A DNA stretch of 64,000 bases from Thiocapsa marina 5811 (GCF_000223985.1 NZ_AFWV01000001.1:186001-250000), one strand, 5' to 3'. Positions 40,921-50,295 are shown, numbered from the stretch's first letter. A program made the numbers and translations. The notes: generated from the letters alone by a model not told the origin.

Positions 40921-43004
40921 AGACACTCTGGACGATCGAACAAGACGCCGTGGACGGATTCTGCCGGCTCGGGATCGACGACCCGTCGCACGCCGTCAAC
41001 CTGCTCTCGATCGCCGCACTCGATGAACTGGACACGCGTCTGGACGAGATCGAAAGCGCACTCGAAACCGGGATCGCGCCGGGACCCCACTCGCATCCGA
41101 TCACCGGACTCATCATCCATTCGCGCAAACCCAAGGGATTCATCGCCGGCGCGGATGTCGGCGAGTTCGAGAGGCTCACCGATCCGGCAGCGGCCGAGCG
41201 CCACATCCGACGGGTCCACGCCCTGCTCGTCCGCATCGAGGACCTGCCGATCCCGACCCTCGCCCTGATACACGGCATCTGTCTCGGCGGCGGCCTAGAG
41301 CTGGCGCTCGCCTGTCGCTACCGCATCGCGAGCGACGACCCCGCGACCAAGCTCGGCTTCCCCGAGGTACGACTCGGGATCTTCCCGGGCTACGGCGGCA
41401 CCTGGCGCGCCATCCGCACGCTGGGTCCCGTCGCGGCCATGCAGGCCATGTTGGCCGGCAAAACCTACTCGGCCCGCCAAGCCCAACGGATGGGTCTGGT
41501 CGATCGAGTCCTCCCGCAACGTCAGTTGGAGGCAGGCGCTCGCGATCTGATTCGCGCCGCACCCTTACCGACCCGGGCGAACTTTTCGCAGCGTCTGCCC
41601 AATCTTCCGCCGCTGCGCGGTTGGATCGCGCGCCGGATGACCCGCCGAACGGCGGCCAAGGTGAGGCAGGAGCACTACCCTGCCCCCTTCGCCCTGATCG
41701 AGCATTGGCGCGCCAACGGCGATAACGCACGGGGTCTGCTCGACGGCGAGGCCCTGCGGGTGCCCGAGCTTCTGCTCGGCGAAACCTCAACCAATCTCAG
41801 GCGCGTCTTCCATCTCCAGGAGCGGCTCAAGGCCCTTTCCGATGCCGAGGTCCCGCGTCCGCAACGGGTCCATGTCGTCGGGGCCGGCGTGATGGGTGGC
41901 GACATCGCGGCCTGGTGCGCACTCAGCGGTCTGACGGTGACCCTTCAGGACCTCTCGCTCGATCAGATCGGACAGGCCATGAAGCGCGCCCATCGCCTCT
42001 TCGAGCAACGCCTGCGCGATCCCCGGCTGGTCCGCACGGCCTGGGATCGCCTGATCCCGGACCCCGACGGCGAGGGGCTACAACGCACCGACCTGGTCAT
42101 CGAAGCGGTCGCGGAGCAGGCACAGCTCAAGCAACGCCTGTTCGCCGAGATCGAGACACGCGTCCCCGCGCATGCCTTGCTCGCCACCAACACCTCGAGC
42201 ATTCCGCTCGAACGCATCGGCGAGGGTCTTCGGGATCCGGGGCGCCTCGTCGGTCTGCACTTCTTCAACCCGGTTGCGCGGATGCAGCTCGTCGAGGTCG
42301 TCCACGGCGCCTCGACACGACCCGAATCGCTTCAGCGCGGCCTCGCTGCGGTCCGCGCATTCGACCGGCTCCCGCTGCCGGCGCGCAGCAGTCCGGGATT
42401 CCTGGTCAACCGCGTCCTCATGCCCTATCTGCTCGAGGCCGTCGACCTGCTCGACGAGGGTGTCTCCATCGCCGCCATCGACAAGGCCGCGGTCGACTAC
42501 GGGATGCCGATGGGCCCGCTGGCGCTCGCCGATACGGTCGGGCTCGACATCTGTCTAGCCGTCGCCGACACACTCGGACCGGCCTTGACGGCCCCGGAAG
42601 AGGCGCCCGAACGGCTGCGCCGGATGGTCGCGGGCGGACGACTCGGGAAAAAGAGCGGACACGGATTCTATCGTTACCCTGACAGGCAGGCCGTGCCCGA
42701 GCCCATGCCGCACGATCGGCCGCCCCCTGACCTGACCGAGCGGCTGATCTTCCGCCTGCTCAACGAGTGTGTCGCCTGTCTGCGCGAAGGCGTGGTCGAG
42801 GATCCAGACCTGCTCGACGCCGGCGTCGTCTTCGGCACCGGTTTCGCCCCGCATCGCGGCGGCCCGCTTCATGAGATCGCCCAAGGCGGCTGGGAGCGCA
42901 TGCGCGAGCGCCTCGATGCCCTCCAACGCGACCATGGCCGCCACTTCAGACCGGACCGGGGCTGGCAGTTGTCACCGGCCGGGCTCTATCGAGGAGGACA
43001 CTGA
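40917..43004 (+). CDS. fadB: Fatty oxidation complex alpha subunit (enoyl-CoA hydratase / 3-hydroxyacyl-CoA dehydrogenase)
   Basis: A 695-aa bifunctional protein. The crotonase domain (1-200) shows IHSRKPKGFIAGADVGEF (oxyanion hole), ALIHGICLGGGLELALACRYR (catalytic Glu) and KLGFPEVRLGIFPGYGGT. The NAD-binding dehydrogenase domain (about 315-500) has HVVGAGVMGGDIAAWCA, LLATNTSSIPLERI and the catalytic His in GLHFFNPVARMQLVEVV; the C-terminal 3HCDH domain closes with HRGGPLHEI. The ATG at 40917 overlaps the thiolase stop and follows GGAGG at 6 nt, so the two subunits are translationally coupled, as expected for the trifunctional complex. Confidence 0.95.
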   Translation: MKTLWTIEQDAVDGFCRLGIDDPSHAVNLLSIAALDELDTRLDEIESALETGIAPGPHSHPITGLIIHSRKPKGFIAGADVGEFERLTDPAAAERHIRRVHALLVRIEDLPIPTLALIHGICLGGGLELALACRYRIASDDPATKLGFPEVRLGIFPGYGGTWRAIRTLGPVAAMQAMLAGKTYSARQAQRMGLVDRVLPQRQLEAGARDLIRAAPLPTRANFSQRLPNLPPLRGWIARRMTRRTAAKVRQEHYPAPFALIEHWRANGDNARGLLDGEALRVPELLLGETSTNLRRVFHLQERLKALSDAEVPRPQRVHVVGAGVMGGDIAAWCALSGLTVTLQDLSLDQIGQAMKRAHRLFEQRLRDPRLVRTAWDRLIPDPDGEGLQRTDLVIEAVAEQAQLKQRLFAEIETRVPAHALLATNTSSIPLERIGEGLRDPGRLVGLHFFNPVARMQLVEVVHGASTRPESLQRGLAAVRAFDRLPLPARSSPGFLVNRVLMPYLLEAVDLLDEGVSIAAIDKAAVDYGMPMGPLALADTVGLDICLAVADTLGPALTAPEEAPERLRRMVAGGRLGKKSGHGFYRYPDRQAVPEPMPHDRPPPDLTERLIFRLLNECVACLREGVVEDPDLLDAGVVFGTGFAPHRGGPLHEIAQGGWERMRERLDALQRDHGRHFRPDRGWQLSPAGLYRGGH

Positions 43005-43005
43005 C

Positions 43006-44859
43006 ATGTTGCTGTTCGATCAAACCGCAACGACAGGCGTCTCGACCCACCTGCTGGACCTCATCTCGGCCGAGGAGGCAGGCAGCCTTTGCGGCCTCTT
43101 GCTCAAACGTGTGGCGCGCACCCCGGATGCGGTCGCCTACCTTCAGTACGACGACCGCGCGCAAACCTGGATCGAGATCACTTGGCGCGACACCGCCCGG
43201 GCGGTCGCACATTGGCAGGCGGCCTTGACGCGCGAAGGTCTCTCGCCCGGCGACCGTGTGGCCCTCATGATGCGCAATCGGCGCGAATGGGTCGCCTTCG
43301 ATCTCGCGGCGCTCGGTCTGGGCCTGGTCACGGTGCCGCTCTATCCCGACGACCGGGCGGAGGCGGTCCGGCATATCCTCGAAGATGCCGGCGTTCGACT
43401 CCTGCTGCTCGAGAGCGTCGAGCAACGTGCTCGGTTGTCCGCCATCGATCCGACGCTCGACGATCTCAAGCGCCTGCTGATTCTCGAACCGGGCGAAGCG
43501 GCACTGCCCGAAGGCACGCGGGCAGTCGGCGATTGGCTCGGCGCGGCGCTGACCCCGGCCGATCACCGGCCCGTCGATCGGGTCGACAACCCCGACGCCT
43601 TGGCGACCATCGTCTACACCTCCGGCACGACCGGACACCCGAAAGGCGTGATGCTCAGCCACCGCAACATCCTCTGGAACGCCGAGGCATCGCTGAAGCT
43701 CATTCCGGCGCGACCCGAGGACCGCTTCCTCTCCTTCCTGCCGCTCTCCCATACGCTCGAGCGCACCGGTGGCTGCGTCCTGCCGATCATGGCCGGCTGC
43801 AGCGTCGCCTTTGCGCGGTCGATCCCGCAATTGGCCGAGGATCTGCTGCAGATCCGACCGACCGTCATGATCGCGGTCCCGCGCATCTTCGAGCGCGTCC
43901 ATGCAAAGCTGCTCGAACGCCTCGAGAGCGAATCCGCGCTCAAGCGCCGGCTGTTCGAGAAGGCGGTGAAGATCGGCTGGAATCGCTTCGAGCACAGCCA
44001 AGGCCGGGCGAGCTGGCACCCGGGCCTCTTGGCGGCCCCGCCGCTCGATCACCTGGTGGGCGTGAAGATCCGCGCGCGCTTCGGCGGACGACTGCGGGTT
44101 GCCGTCTGCGGCGGCGCACCCCTGGCATCGGATATCGCGCGGGTCTTCATCGCGCTCGGCGTTCCGCTCGTCCAGGGCTACGGACTCACCGAGACCAGTC
44201 CCGTCATCAGCGTCAGCCCGCTCGAAGACAATATCCCAGAGAGCGTCGGGCGGCCTCTGCCCGGACTCGAGTACCGGGTCGGCGATCTGGACGAGCTGAT
44301 CGTGCGCTCGCCCGGCGTCATGTCGGGCTACTGGAAGCAGCCGCAATCCACCGCCGAGGTGCTCGACACCGAGGGTTGGCTCAAGACCGGCGACCAGGTC
44401 CGCATCCAGGACGGCCATTTCTTCATCACCGGTCGCATCAAGGACATCCTGGTGCTCGCCAACGGCGAGAAGGTCGCGCCGGCCGACATCGAAATGGCCA
44501 TCACCGTCGACCCGCTCTTCGAGCAAGTCCTGGTCATCGGCGAGGGACGCCCTTTCCTAAGCGCGCTCGTGGTGCTCGATCCGGATGTCTACACGGAGGT
44601 GGCAAAGGCCGAAGGCCTGCCGCCCGAGCCCATGGCCGCCGATGCCGACGGCCGACTGGAGCCCATCCTGCGGGACAGGATCGAAAGCCGGCTGACCGGA
44701 TTCCCCGGCCATGCCACGATCCGCCGCGTGGTCCTGGCCGCCTGCCCCTGGTCCATCGAGAACGATCGCATGACCCCCACAATGAAGCTCAAACGCGCGA
44801 AGATCCTCGCCGATTATCGCGAGGCGCTCACCCGACTCTATGTCGGGCACGAGCATTGA
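43006..44859 (+). CDS. Long-chain acyl-CoA synthetase (AMP-forming)
   Basis: A 617-aa adenylate-forming enzyme activating fatty acids for the upstream beta-oxidation enzymes. Motifs in order: YTSGTTGHPKGVMLSH (A3), FLPLSHTLERTGG, VPRIFERVHAK, GYGLTETSPVIS (A5), WLKTGDQVRIQDGHFFITGR (A7/A8) and the C-terminal catalytic lysine block MTPTMKLKRAKI. The LERTGG and FERVHAK blocks are typical of the FAA1/long-chain type rather than E. coli FadD. GGAGG precedes the ATG by 9 nt, 1 bp after the fadB stop. It is the last gene of the fad operon; a hairpin follows. Confidence 0.93.
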   Translation: MLLFDQTATTGVSTHLLDLISAEEAGSLCGLLLKRVARTPDAVAYLQYDDRAQTWIEITWRDTARAVAHWQAALTREGLSPGDRVALMMRNRREWVAFDLAALGLGLVTVPLYPDDRAEAVRHILEDAGVRLLLLESVEQRARLSAIDPTLDDLKRLLILEPGEAALPEGTRAVGDWLGAALTPADHRPVDRVDNPDALATIVYTSGTTGHPKGVMLSHRNILWNAEASLKLIPARPEDRFLSFLPLSHTLERTGGCVLPIMAGCSVAFARSIPQLAEDLLQIRPTVMIAVPRIFERVHAKLLERLESESALKRRLFEKAVKIGWNRFEHSQGRASWHPGLLAAPPLDHLVGVKIRARFGGRLRVAVCGGAPLASDIARVFIALGVPLVQGYGLTETSPVISVSPLEDNIPESVGRPLPGLEYRVGDLDELIVRSPGVMSGYWKQPQSTAEVLDTEGWLKTGDQVRIQDGHFFITGRIKDILVLANGEKVAPADIEMAITVDPLFEQVLVIGEGRPFLSALVVLDPDVYTEVAKAEGLPPEPMAADADGRLEPILRDRIESRLTGFPGHATIRRVVLAACPWSIENDRMTPTMKLKRAKILADYREALTRLYVGHEH

Positions 44860-44928
44860 TGCAGGGTGGACTTGGATGCGGCGACGCCGGGGTTAAGCAA
44901 TCGTTCCATAACACGTGATCCATCTTAG

Positions 44929-44966
44929 CCCCTCTCCCCTCGCGTGAGACGGGTTGGGGAGAGGGG
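44929..44966. terminator. Perfect 11-bp inverted repeat between convergent fad operon and galE
   Basis: CCCCTCTCCCC (44929-44939) and GGGGAGAGGGG (44956-44966) with a 16-nt loop, between the 3' ends of the acyl-CoA synthetase gene and galE. No long U-tract on either side; probably a bidirectional terminator or an interspersed palindrome of a common type. Confidence 0.5.
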
Positions 44967-44988
44967 GATACCAATTCTGAGAATCGCC

Positions 44989-45999
44989 TCAGTGTTCCTC
45001 CTTTCGCTCCAACGCCGGCCCGCGGTGCCAGTACCATGCGGTGCGGATGATGGCGTCGAGGCTTGCGTAGGCGGGCACCCAACCCAACTCGCCGCGGATG
45101 CGGCTCGCATCCCCGACCAGGCGCGGCGGATCGCCGGCGCGGCGCGCGCCGTATTCGACGGGGACGCTCGAACCCGTGACCCGCTCGGTCGCCGCGATGA
45201 CCTCGCGCACCGAGAAGCCCTGTCCGTTGCCCAGGTTGTAGACGCGGCTCGGCGCCCCTCCGAGCAATGCGTCGAGGGCCCGAAGATGCGCTTGGGCGAG
45301 ATCGGCAACATGGATGTAGTCGCGGATGCAGGTCCCGTCGGGCGTGTCGTAATCGGTGCCGTAGACGGTGAGTCCGGGTCCGGTTCCGGCGGCCGCCGCG
45401 ATGGCGAGCGGGATCAGGTGGGTCTCCGGATCATGGTCCTCGCCGATCTCGGCGTCCGGGTCCGCGCCGGCGGCGTTGAAATAACGCAGCGCGATCGCGC
45501 GCAGACCGTGGGCCGTATCGAAGTCCGCAAGCATCCGTTCGACCATGAGCTTGGATGCACCGTAGGGGTTGATCGGGTTCTGCGGGTGGTCTTCGGCAAT
45601 GCGCTCGCTGCGGGGTACACCGTAGGTGGCGCAGGTGCTCGAAAACACGAACGGGGCGACGCCGTGATCGCGCATCGCCTCGAGCAGCGTCAGGGTCCCG
45701 GCAACGTTGTTGCGGTAATATTTGGCGGGGTCCGTGACGGATTCGCCGACGTAGCAAAACGCGGCAAAGTGCATCACCGCAGCGGGCCGATGGCTCTCGA
45801 ACACCGCATCCAGACGCGCGCGGTCCCGAATGTCGCCCACTTCGAGCGGTCCCCATCGCACCGCCCAACGATGGCCATGCACCAGATTGTCGTAGACGAT
45901 GGGGCGATAGCCTGCTTCATGAAGAAGCTTGCAGGCGTGGCTTCCGATATAACCTGCTCCGCCTGTGACGAGGATGGGTGTTCCGATGGTATCGTGCAT
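44989..45999 (-). CDS. galE: UDP-glucose 4-epimerase
   Basis: A 336-aa extended short-chain dehydrogenase interconverting UDP-glucose and UDP-galactose. The NAD motif is LVTGGAGYIGSHACKLL, the catalytic Ser/Tyr/Lys are in SSTCATYG and NPYGASKLMVE (YxxxK), and the substrate region ALRYFNAAGADPDAEIGEDHDPETHLIP is typical of GalE. The C-terminus (LGWVPAYASLDAIIRTAWYW) is complete. It is convergent with the fad operon and supplies sugar nucleotides for envelope polysaccharide. Confidence 0.95.
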   Translation of the reverse strand: MHDTIGTPILVTGGAGYIGSHACKLLHEAGYRPIVYDNLVHGHRWAVRWGPLEVGDIRDRARLDAVFESHRPAAVMHFAAFCYVGESVTDPAKYYRNNVAGTLTLLEAMRDHGVAPFVFSSTCATYGVPRSERIAEDHPQNPINPYGASKLMVERMLADFDTAHGLRAIALRYFNAAGADPDAEIGEDHDPETHLIPLAIAAAAGTGPGLTVYGTDYDTPDGTCIRDYIHVADLAQAHLRALDALLGGAPSRVYNLGNGQGFSVREVIAATERVTGSSVPVEYGARRAGDPPRLVGDASRIRGELGWVPAYASLDAIIRTAWYWHRGPALERKEEH

Positions 46000-46166
46000 C
46001 CGATTCCCTGCAATCTCTAAGACCCTGTAAACGGCATCGAAAACGGTGCCGGGTCGGCCGTGTCCCGACGGGCTAGGAGGGTCGGGCGCCGCACGTGCGT
46101 TGCGGAGGCTAGCACGAACCCGTCGCCGACACAGCCGCGTAAAACAACCGAGTCAGCTACCGAATA

Positions 46167-46928
46167 ATGCGCAGAGAATCCAGTACCTCGTTCCACCTTA
46201 TTTTGCGTGCTCAGCAAAATAAGGTGGAACGAGGTACTAGCATCTCCGTCGTTATCCCGACCCTCGACGAGGCCAAGGACATCGTCTCGCTCCTTGCGAC
46301 ACTAGCGCCCGTCCGCGCGGTCGGCGGCGAGATCCTGGTCGTCGACGGGGACAGTCCGGACGGCACGGCCGGTCTCGCCGCACCCTATGCGGACCAGGTT
46401 CTGAGCGCGCCGCGCGGCCGTGCCGTCCAGATGAACGCCGGCGCCGCGGCAGCGCGCGGCGATCTCCTCGTCTTCCTGCACGCGGACACGCGAGCGCCGA
46501 TCGATACCCTGCTTCGGCTTCCCGATCTGCTCGCACGCAGCGGACGATCCTGGGGCCGCTTCGACGTGCGGATCGAGGGCCGCCATCCACTGCTCCCGCT
46601 CGTCGCTTGGAGCATGAACCAACGCTCGCGTCTTACCGGGATCGCCACCGGAGATCAGACGATCTTCGTTGACCGAGCCCTGTTCGAGCAGGTCGGCGGC
46701 TATCCCGAGATCGCCTTGATGGAAGACATCGCACTTTCGCGTCGACTCAAACGCCATAGCCCACCGCTGCGTGTGCGCGATCGCGTCGTCACCTCGGGGC
46801 GACGCTGGGAGAGCAAGGGTGTCCTTCGCACGATCCTACTGATGTGGCGGTTGCGACTGGCCTATGCACTCGGCGTCCATCCGGACAGGCTTTCGCACGT
46901 CTACGGATATCGCTCGCGGCCGGATTGA
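46167..46928 (+). CDS. Family 2 glycosyltransferase, TIGR04283-like, with repeat-derived start
   Basis: A GT-A fold transferase: SVVIPTLDEAKDIVSLLATL, EILVVDGDSPDGTAGLA, RAVQMNAGAAAARGDLLVFLHADT, ATGDQTIFVDRALFEQVGGYPEIALMEDIALSRRLKR and a C-terminal RWESKGVLRTILLMWRLRLAYALG, all typical of the TIGR04283 group. The family normally starts a few residues before SVVIPTL. Here those positions are occupied by a 24-9-24 palindrome (46182-46238), so the only upstream ATG (46167, 253 aa) reads through it; a GTG at 46223 inside the right arm (QN-K-V-ERGTS) is an alternative. Divergent from galE. Acceptor unknown. Confidence 0.85.
   Translation: MRRESSTSFHLILRAQQNKVERGTSISVVIPTLDEAKDIVSLLATLAPVRAVGGEILVVDGDSPDGTAGLAAPYADQVLSAPRGRAVQMNAGAAAARGDLLVFLHADTRAPIDTLLRLPDLLARSGRSWGRFDVRIEGRHPLLPLVAWSMNQRSRLTGIATGDQTIFVDRALFEQVGGYPEIALMEDIALSRRLKRHSPPLRVRDRVVTSGRRWESKGVLRTILLMWRLRLAYALGVHPDRLSHVYGYRSRPD
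46182..46238. repeat. Perfect palindrome, 24-bp arms and 9-bp loop
   Basis: Left arm 46182-46205 (AGTACCTCG...TTATTTTG) and right arm 46215-46238 are exact reverse complements, separated by CGTGCTCAG. It sits across the start region of the glycosyltransferase gene. The sequence is more AT-rich than its surroundings. It could be an inserted palindromic element. Confidence 0.95.
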
Positions 46929-47037
46929 CCCGACCCGATGGCCTCGCCGAACGCGGTTGCTTTCGGCACCGGGACGCGGAATACTCCGACCCGCAATCCG
47001 TGCATACCCTGATTAGACCCCAACGGAGGAAACGGCA

Positions 47038-47325
47038 ATGATCGATCGTAAAGTCTACATCGAAAAGATGAAGGCCAAGATGGACGAATGGGATGCGGAC
47101 ATCGAGAAGCTTCAAGCCAAGACCGAGAGCGCCCAGGCCGACATGAAGCTGCAATACCAGGAGCAGATGGAGCGGCTGAAGCAACAGCAGGACGAGGCCC
47201 GCGAGATGCTGAGCAAGATGACCGACGCAAGCGAAGCAGCCTGGGAAGACATGCGCAAGGGCATGGAGAGCGCGTGGGAAGCTACAAGCAAGGCATTCAT
47301 GGACGCCTTCTCGCGCTTCAAGTAG
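47038..47325 (+). CDS. sll1863-type coiled-coil stress protein
   Basis: A 95-aa protein, nearly all helical and highly charged, with no hydrophobic segment: VYIEKMKAKMDEWDADIEKLQAKTESAQADMKLQYQEQMERLKQQQDEAREML forms a continuous heptad coiled coil, and the end is WEDMRKGMESAWEATSKAFMDAFSRFK. Pattern and length fit the sll1863 family of stress-associated coiled-coil proteins, commonly seen in cyanobacteria and proteobacteria. The ATG is preceded by GGAGG at 8-9 nt. It stands alone; function not established. Confidence 0.75.
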   Translation: MIDRKVYIEKMKAKMDEWDADIEKLQAKTESAQADMKLQYQEQMERLKQQQDEAREMLSKMTDASEAAWEDMRKGMESAWEATSKAFMDAFSRFK

Positions 47326-47366
47326 CCGAGAGATCGACTTCGGCGGCCTCGTTCATCCGACCGACC

Positions 47367-47452
47367 GGAAGCGGCGCCGGCGATCGTCGCGAAGCGGCAA
47401 CATCCCGGAGTCCCCGGACCCCGGGATCGACGACTTGCAGTCATCCTCTTCC
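47367..47452. repeat. Copy of the GACGACTTGCAGTCGTC repeat family
   Basis: Contains CCGGAAGCGG, GATCGTCGCGAAGCGGCAAC, CCCCGGGATC and GACGACTTGCAGTCATCCTC in the same order as the left arm at 30549-30623, with a ~15-bp insertion in the middle. It lies between the coiled-coil gene and the metallopeptidase gene. Confidence 0.8.
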
Positions 47453-47549
47453 GCCGCTGATTCGGCTGACGGCAGTGAGATCCCTGTCCGGGTCTCCGGG
47501 CACGGACCTCGCGGCATCATCGTATTAAAGGTCTGGAACTCCCGCCATC

Positions 47550-48707
47550 ATGAAGACATTCGTCTGTCAGTCTTGCGGTCAGCCGGTCTTCTTCGAAAAC
47601 ACCCGATGCACACGCTGCGGTGCCGTCTTGGGCTTCCTCCCGGATCAGATGCGGCTCTCGGCGCTCGTCGATGCAGGAGACGGGATCTGGACGGCGGCGC
47701 CCTCGTCCCCTCCGACCCGCGCCCGACCTCCCGGCTTCTTCGGTCGTCTCTTGCGCACGCGTGCTCCCGCGTCCGAACCCGGTCCGGGTGCGACCCGGCA
47801 CTACCGCAAATGCCTCAACTACGCCGAGCACGACGTCTGCAATTGGATGGTGCCGGCGGATGACCGCTCCCTTCTCTGTATCGCCTGCGCCCCGAATCGC
47901 ACCGTGCCCAACCTCGGGCGGCCCGGCAACCTCGAGAAATGGGCACGCATCGAGCGCGGCAAGCGGCGCTTGGCCTACGGACTGCTGCGGCTCGGACTCA
48001 CGGTCGAAACACGGCAACAGAATCCCGAGCAGGGTCTTGCCTTCGATTTCCTCAGCAGCGAAGACGCGCCACCCGATCAACCGGTCATGACCGGCCACGC
48101 CTCGGGGCTCATCACCGTCAATATCGACGAGGCCGACCCTTCACTGCGCGAGCGGACGCGGCTGGATATGGACGAGCAGTATCGCACCCTCATCGGCCAC
48201 TTCCGCCACGAAATCGGCCACTACTTCTGGGACACACTGATCCTCGACGGCGGGCGGCTGGAGGGCTTTCGCGCCCTGTTCGGGAACGAGCAAACCGATT
48301 ACGGCGAGGCCCTCCAACGCTATTACGACGCAGGCCCGCCCGCCGACTGGCAGGACCGATTCATCACGCCTTACGCCAGCGCGCACCCTTGGGAAGACTG
48401 GGCGGAGACCTGGGCGCACTACATGCACATCGTCGACACCCTTGAAACCGCGGGGCATTTCGGCATCGAGGTCGAATGGCCGCTTCCGGACGGAAGCCGT
48501 GCGGTCTCGGATCCCGACTTCGACCCCTACGATCTGAAGGACTTCCAGCCGATGATCGAACACTGGCTGCCCCTCACGTTCGCGATCAACAGCCTGAATC
48601 GCAGCATGGGCCAGCAAGACCTTTACCCGTTCGTCCTGCCGCAGCCGGCCATCGACAAGATGGCCTATGTCCACAGGACGATCCGCGCGGCAGCCAAACG
48701 GTCCTAG
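47550..48707 (+). CDS. Zinc-ribbon putative metallopeptidase (DUF2248-like)
   Basis: A 385-aa protein. An N-terminal zinc ribbon has CQSCGQ (6-10) and CTRCG (20-24); a second Cys pair region follows at HDVCNW...CIACAPNRTVPNL. The catalytic-looking HEIGH (220-224, RHEIGHYFW) is a zincin HExxH with a downstream conserved region FGNEQTDYGEALQRYY and HPWEDWAETWAHYMHI, where a third ligand would lie. These blocks are shared by the putative zinc-binding peptidase group DUF2248. Located 3' of a repeat and 5' of a DUF4139 gene. Physiological substrate unknown. Confidence 0.85.
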   Translation: MKTFVCQSCGQPVFFENTRCTRCGAVLGFLPDQMRLSALVDAGDGIWTAAPSSPPTRARPPGFFGRLLRTRAPASEPGPGATRHYRKCLNYAEHDVCNWMVPADDRSLLCIACAPNRTVPNLGRPGNLEKWARIERGKRRLAYGLLRLGLTVETRQQNPEQGLAFDFLSSEDAPPDQPVMTGHASGLITVNIDEADPSLRERTRLDMDEQYRTLIGHFRHEIGHYFWDTLILDGGRLEGFRALFGNEQTDYGEALQRYYDAGPPADWQDRFITPYASAHPWEDWAETWAHYMHIVDTLETAGHFGIEVEWPLPDGSRAVSDPDFDPYDLKDFQPMIEHWLPLTFAINSLNRSMGQQDLYPFVLPQPAIDKMAYVHRTIRAAAKRS

Positions 48708-48744
48708 CCGAGCGTGGCCGACCACCGATCACGACGAGCACATC

Positions 48745-50217
48745 ATGCCTTCGACACCCTTTGCATCCAGACCCCATCGATCAACCTCGACCACCCCCGC
48801 ACTCGCCGGCATCGCGGTGAGTCTTGTGATGTTCGCCGCAAACGGAGCCGCCGTGGATCAGGAACAACGCATCGACGACAATGACCAAGAGGCACTCGCC
48901 GTCACCATCTACAACGCCGATCTTGCCCTGGTGAAGGACCGCCGACGTGTCACGCTGAACTCCGCGGAGAACCGGCTCGCATGGCGCAACGTCTCCCAAC
49001 GGATCCGACCCGAGACCGCCCTGCTCGCCGAGACCTCGGGGGCACTTTCGGTCAACCTGCTCGAGCAAAACTTCGACTTCGATCTGCTCACCCCGGAGAG
49101 CCTGCTCCAGAAATATGTCGGGCGCACCGTGCAGGTCATCCGCACCAACGACGCCGGAGAGCAGGAGATCGAGGACGCCATCGTCCTCGCCGCGAATCCG
49201 GCGCCGGTCCTGCGCTATGCCGATCGAATCGAGACCACCGTCGTCGGCCATCTGGCCTTCCCGGACGTGCCGGCGGATCTGCGCGATCAGCCCACGCTCG
49301 TTCTGCATCTGAATGCCGCGACCGGCGGCGAAGGACTCTTCGAGCTGTCCTACCTGACCGGAGGGCTCGCCTGGAAGGCGGACTATGTCGCCGACCTCTC
49401 CGCCGACGGCACGCAGATGGACATCAACGGATGGGTCACCCTGACCAACCAGAGCGGCATCGCCTATCGCGACGCCCAAGTACAGTTGGTGGCAGGCGAG
49501 GTCAATCAGGTCGAGGAACAGATGCCCGTGCCCATGATGGCACGCGGCATGGTCATGTCGGCCGACGCGGCGATGCCCGAGGAAGAAAGCCTCGCGGAGT
49601 ACCATCTCTACACCCTGCCCCGCACCACCGACATCCTCAACAACCAGACCAAGCAGGTTGCGCTGCTGAGCGCACCGCGAGTCCCGGTCATACGCGAGCT
49701 CGTCGTAAGCGGTCAGCCCTATGCCTATCAGTCCCGCACCTCGGACGGATGGATCAAGCTGCCGGTCACCGCGAACCTGCGCTTCGAGAACAAGGACGGC
49801 AGCCTCGGCATCCCGCTTCCGAAAGGGATCATGCGCGTCTACGCCAAGGACAGCCGAGGCAATGCCCAATTCGTCGGCGAAGACGCCATCGACCATACCC
49901 CGAAGAACGAGACCGTCACGCTCAAGCTCGGCGAGAGCTTCGACGTCACCGCACGGCGCCGCCAGACCGAGTTCAAGAAGCTCGCCGGAACCAGCGCCTA
50001 CGATTACGCCTACGAGACCGCCTTCGAGCTGGAGCTGAAGAACGCCAAAGAAACCCCGGTCACCGTCAAGGTCACGGAGCAGATCCCAGGCGACTGGACC
50101 ATGCAGAAGGAGAGTCAACCGCACGCCAAAGAGGCATCGAACCTCGCCTCCTGGCGGCTCGAGGTCCCCGCCGAGGGCTCGACCATCCTAAGTTGGCGGG
50201 TACAGGTCAGGTTTTGA
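48745..50217 (+). CDS. Secreted DUF4139 domain protein
   Basis: A 490-aa protein. The ATG at 48745 gives an N-terminal region ending in a signal-peptide-like segment (PALAGIAVSLVMFAANGAAVD, about 18-38). The rest is beta-rich: AVTIYNADLALVKDRRRVTL at the start, LSYLTGGLAWKADYVADLS, GWVTLTNQSGIAYRDAQVQLVAGEVNQV, and the C-terminal DUF4139 region with GDWTMQKES and a final LSWRVQVRF. Proteins of this type (MuiA-like) are exported and of unknown function. Its start is 37 bp after the metallopeptidase stop, so the two may be co-transcribed. Confidence 0.82.
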   Translation: MPSTPFASRPHRSTSTTPALAGIAVSLVMFAANGAAVDQEQRIDDNDQEALAVTIYNADLALVKDRRRVTLNSAENRLAWRNVSQRIRPETALLAETSGALSVNLLEQNFDFDLLTPESLLQKYVGRTVQVIRTNDAGEQEIEDAIVLAANPAPVLRYADRIETTVVGHLAFPDVPADLRDQPTLVLHLNAATGGEGLFELSYLTGGLAWKADYVADLSADGTQMDINGWVTLTNQSGIAYRDAQVQLVAGEVNQVEEQMPVPMMARGMVMSADAAMPEEESLAEYHLYTLPRTTDILNNQTKQVALLSAPRVPVIRELVVSGQPYAYQSRTSDGWIKLPVTANLRFENKDGSLGIPLPKGIMRVYAKDSRGNAQFVGEDAIDHTPKNETVTLKLGESFDVTARRRQTEFKKLAGTSAYDYAYETAFELELKNAKETPVTVKVTEQIPGDWTMQKESQPHAKEASNLASWRLEVPAEGSTILSWRVQVRF

Positions 50218-50295
50218 GATCCAAGGCGCGCCCGGCGATCCATTCCGGACGACTGCAGGGCCGGCGGATCTCACCCGACCGATGCGATCGGTCTG

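Noticed and set aside
42946-44526. Long minus-strand open frame opposite the acyl-CoA synthetase gene
   Set aside because: Same artefact; the sense strand carries complete adenylate-forming motifs.
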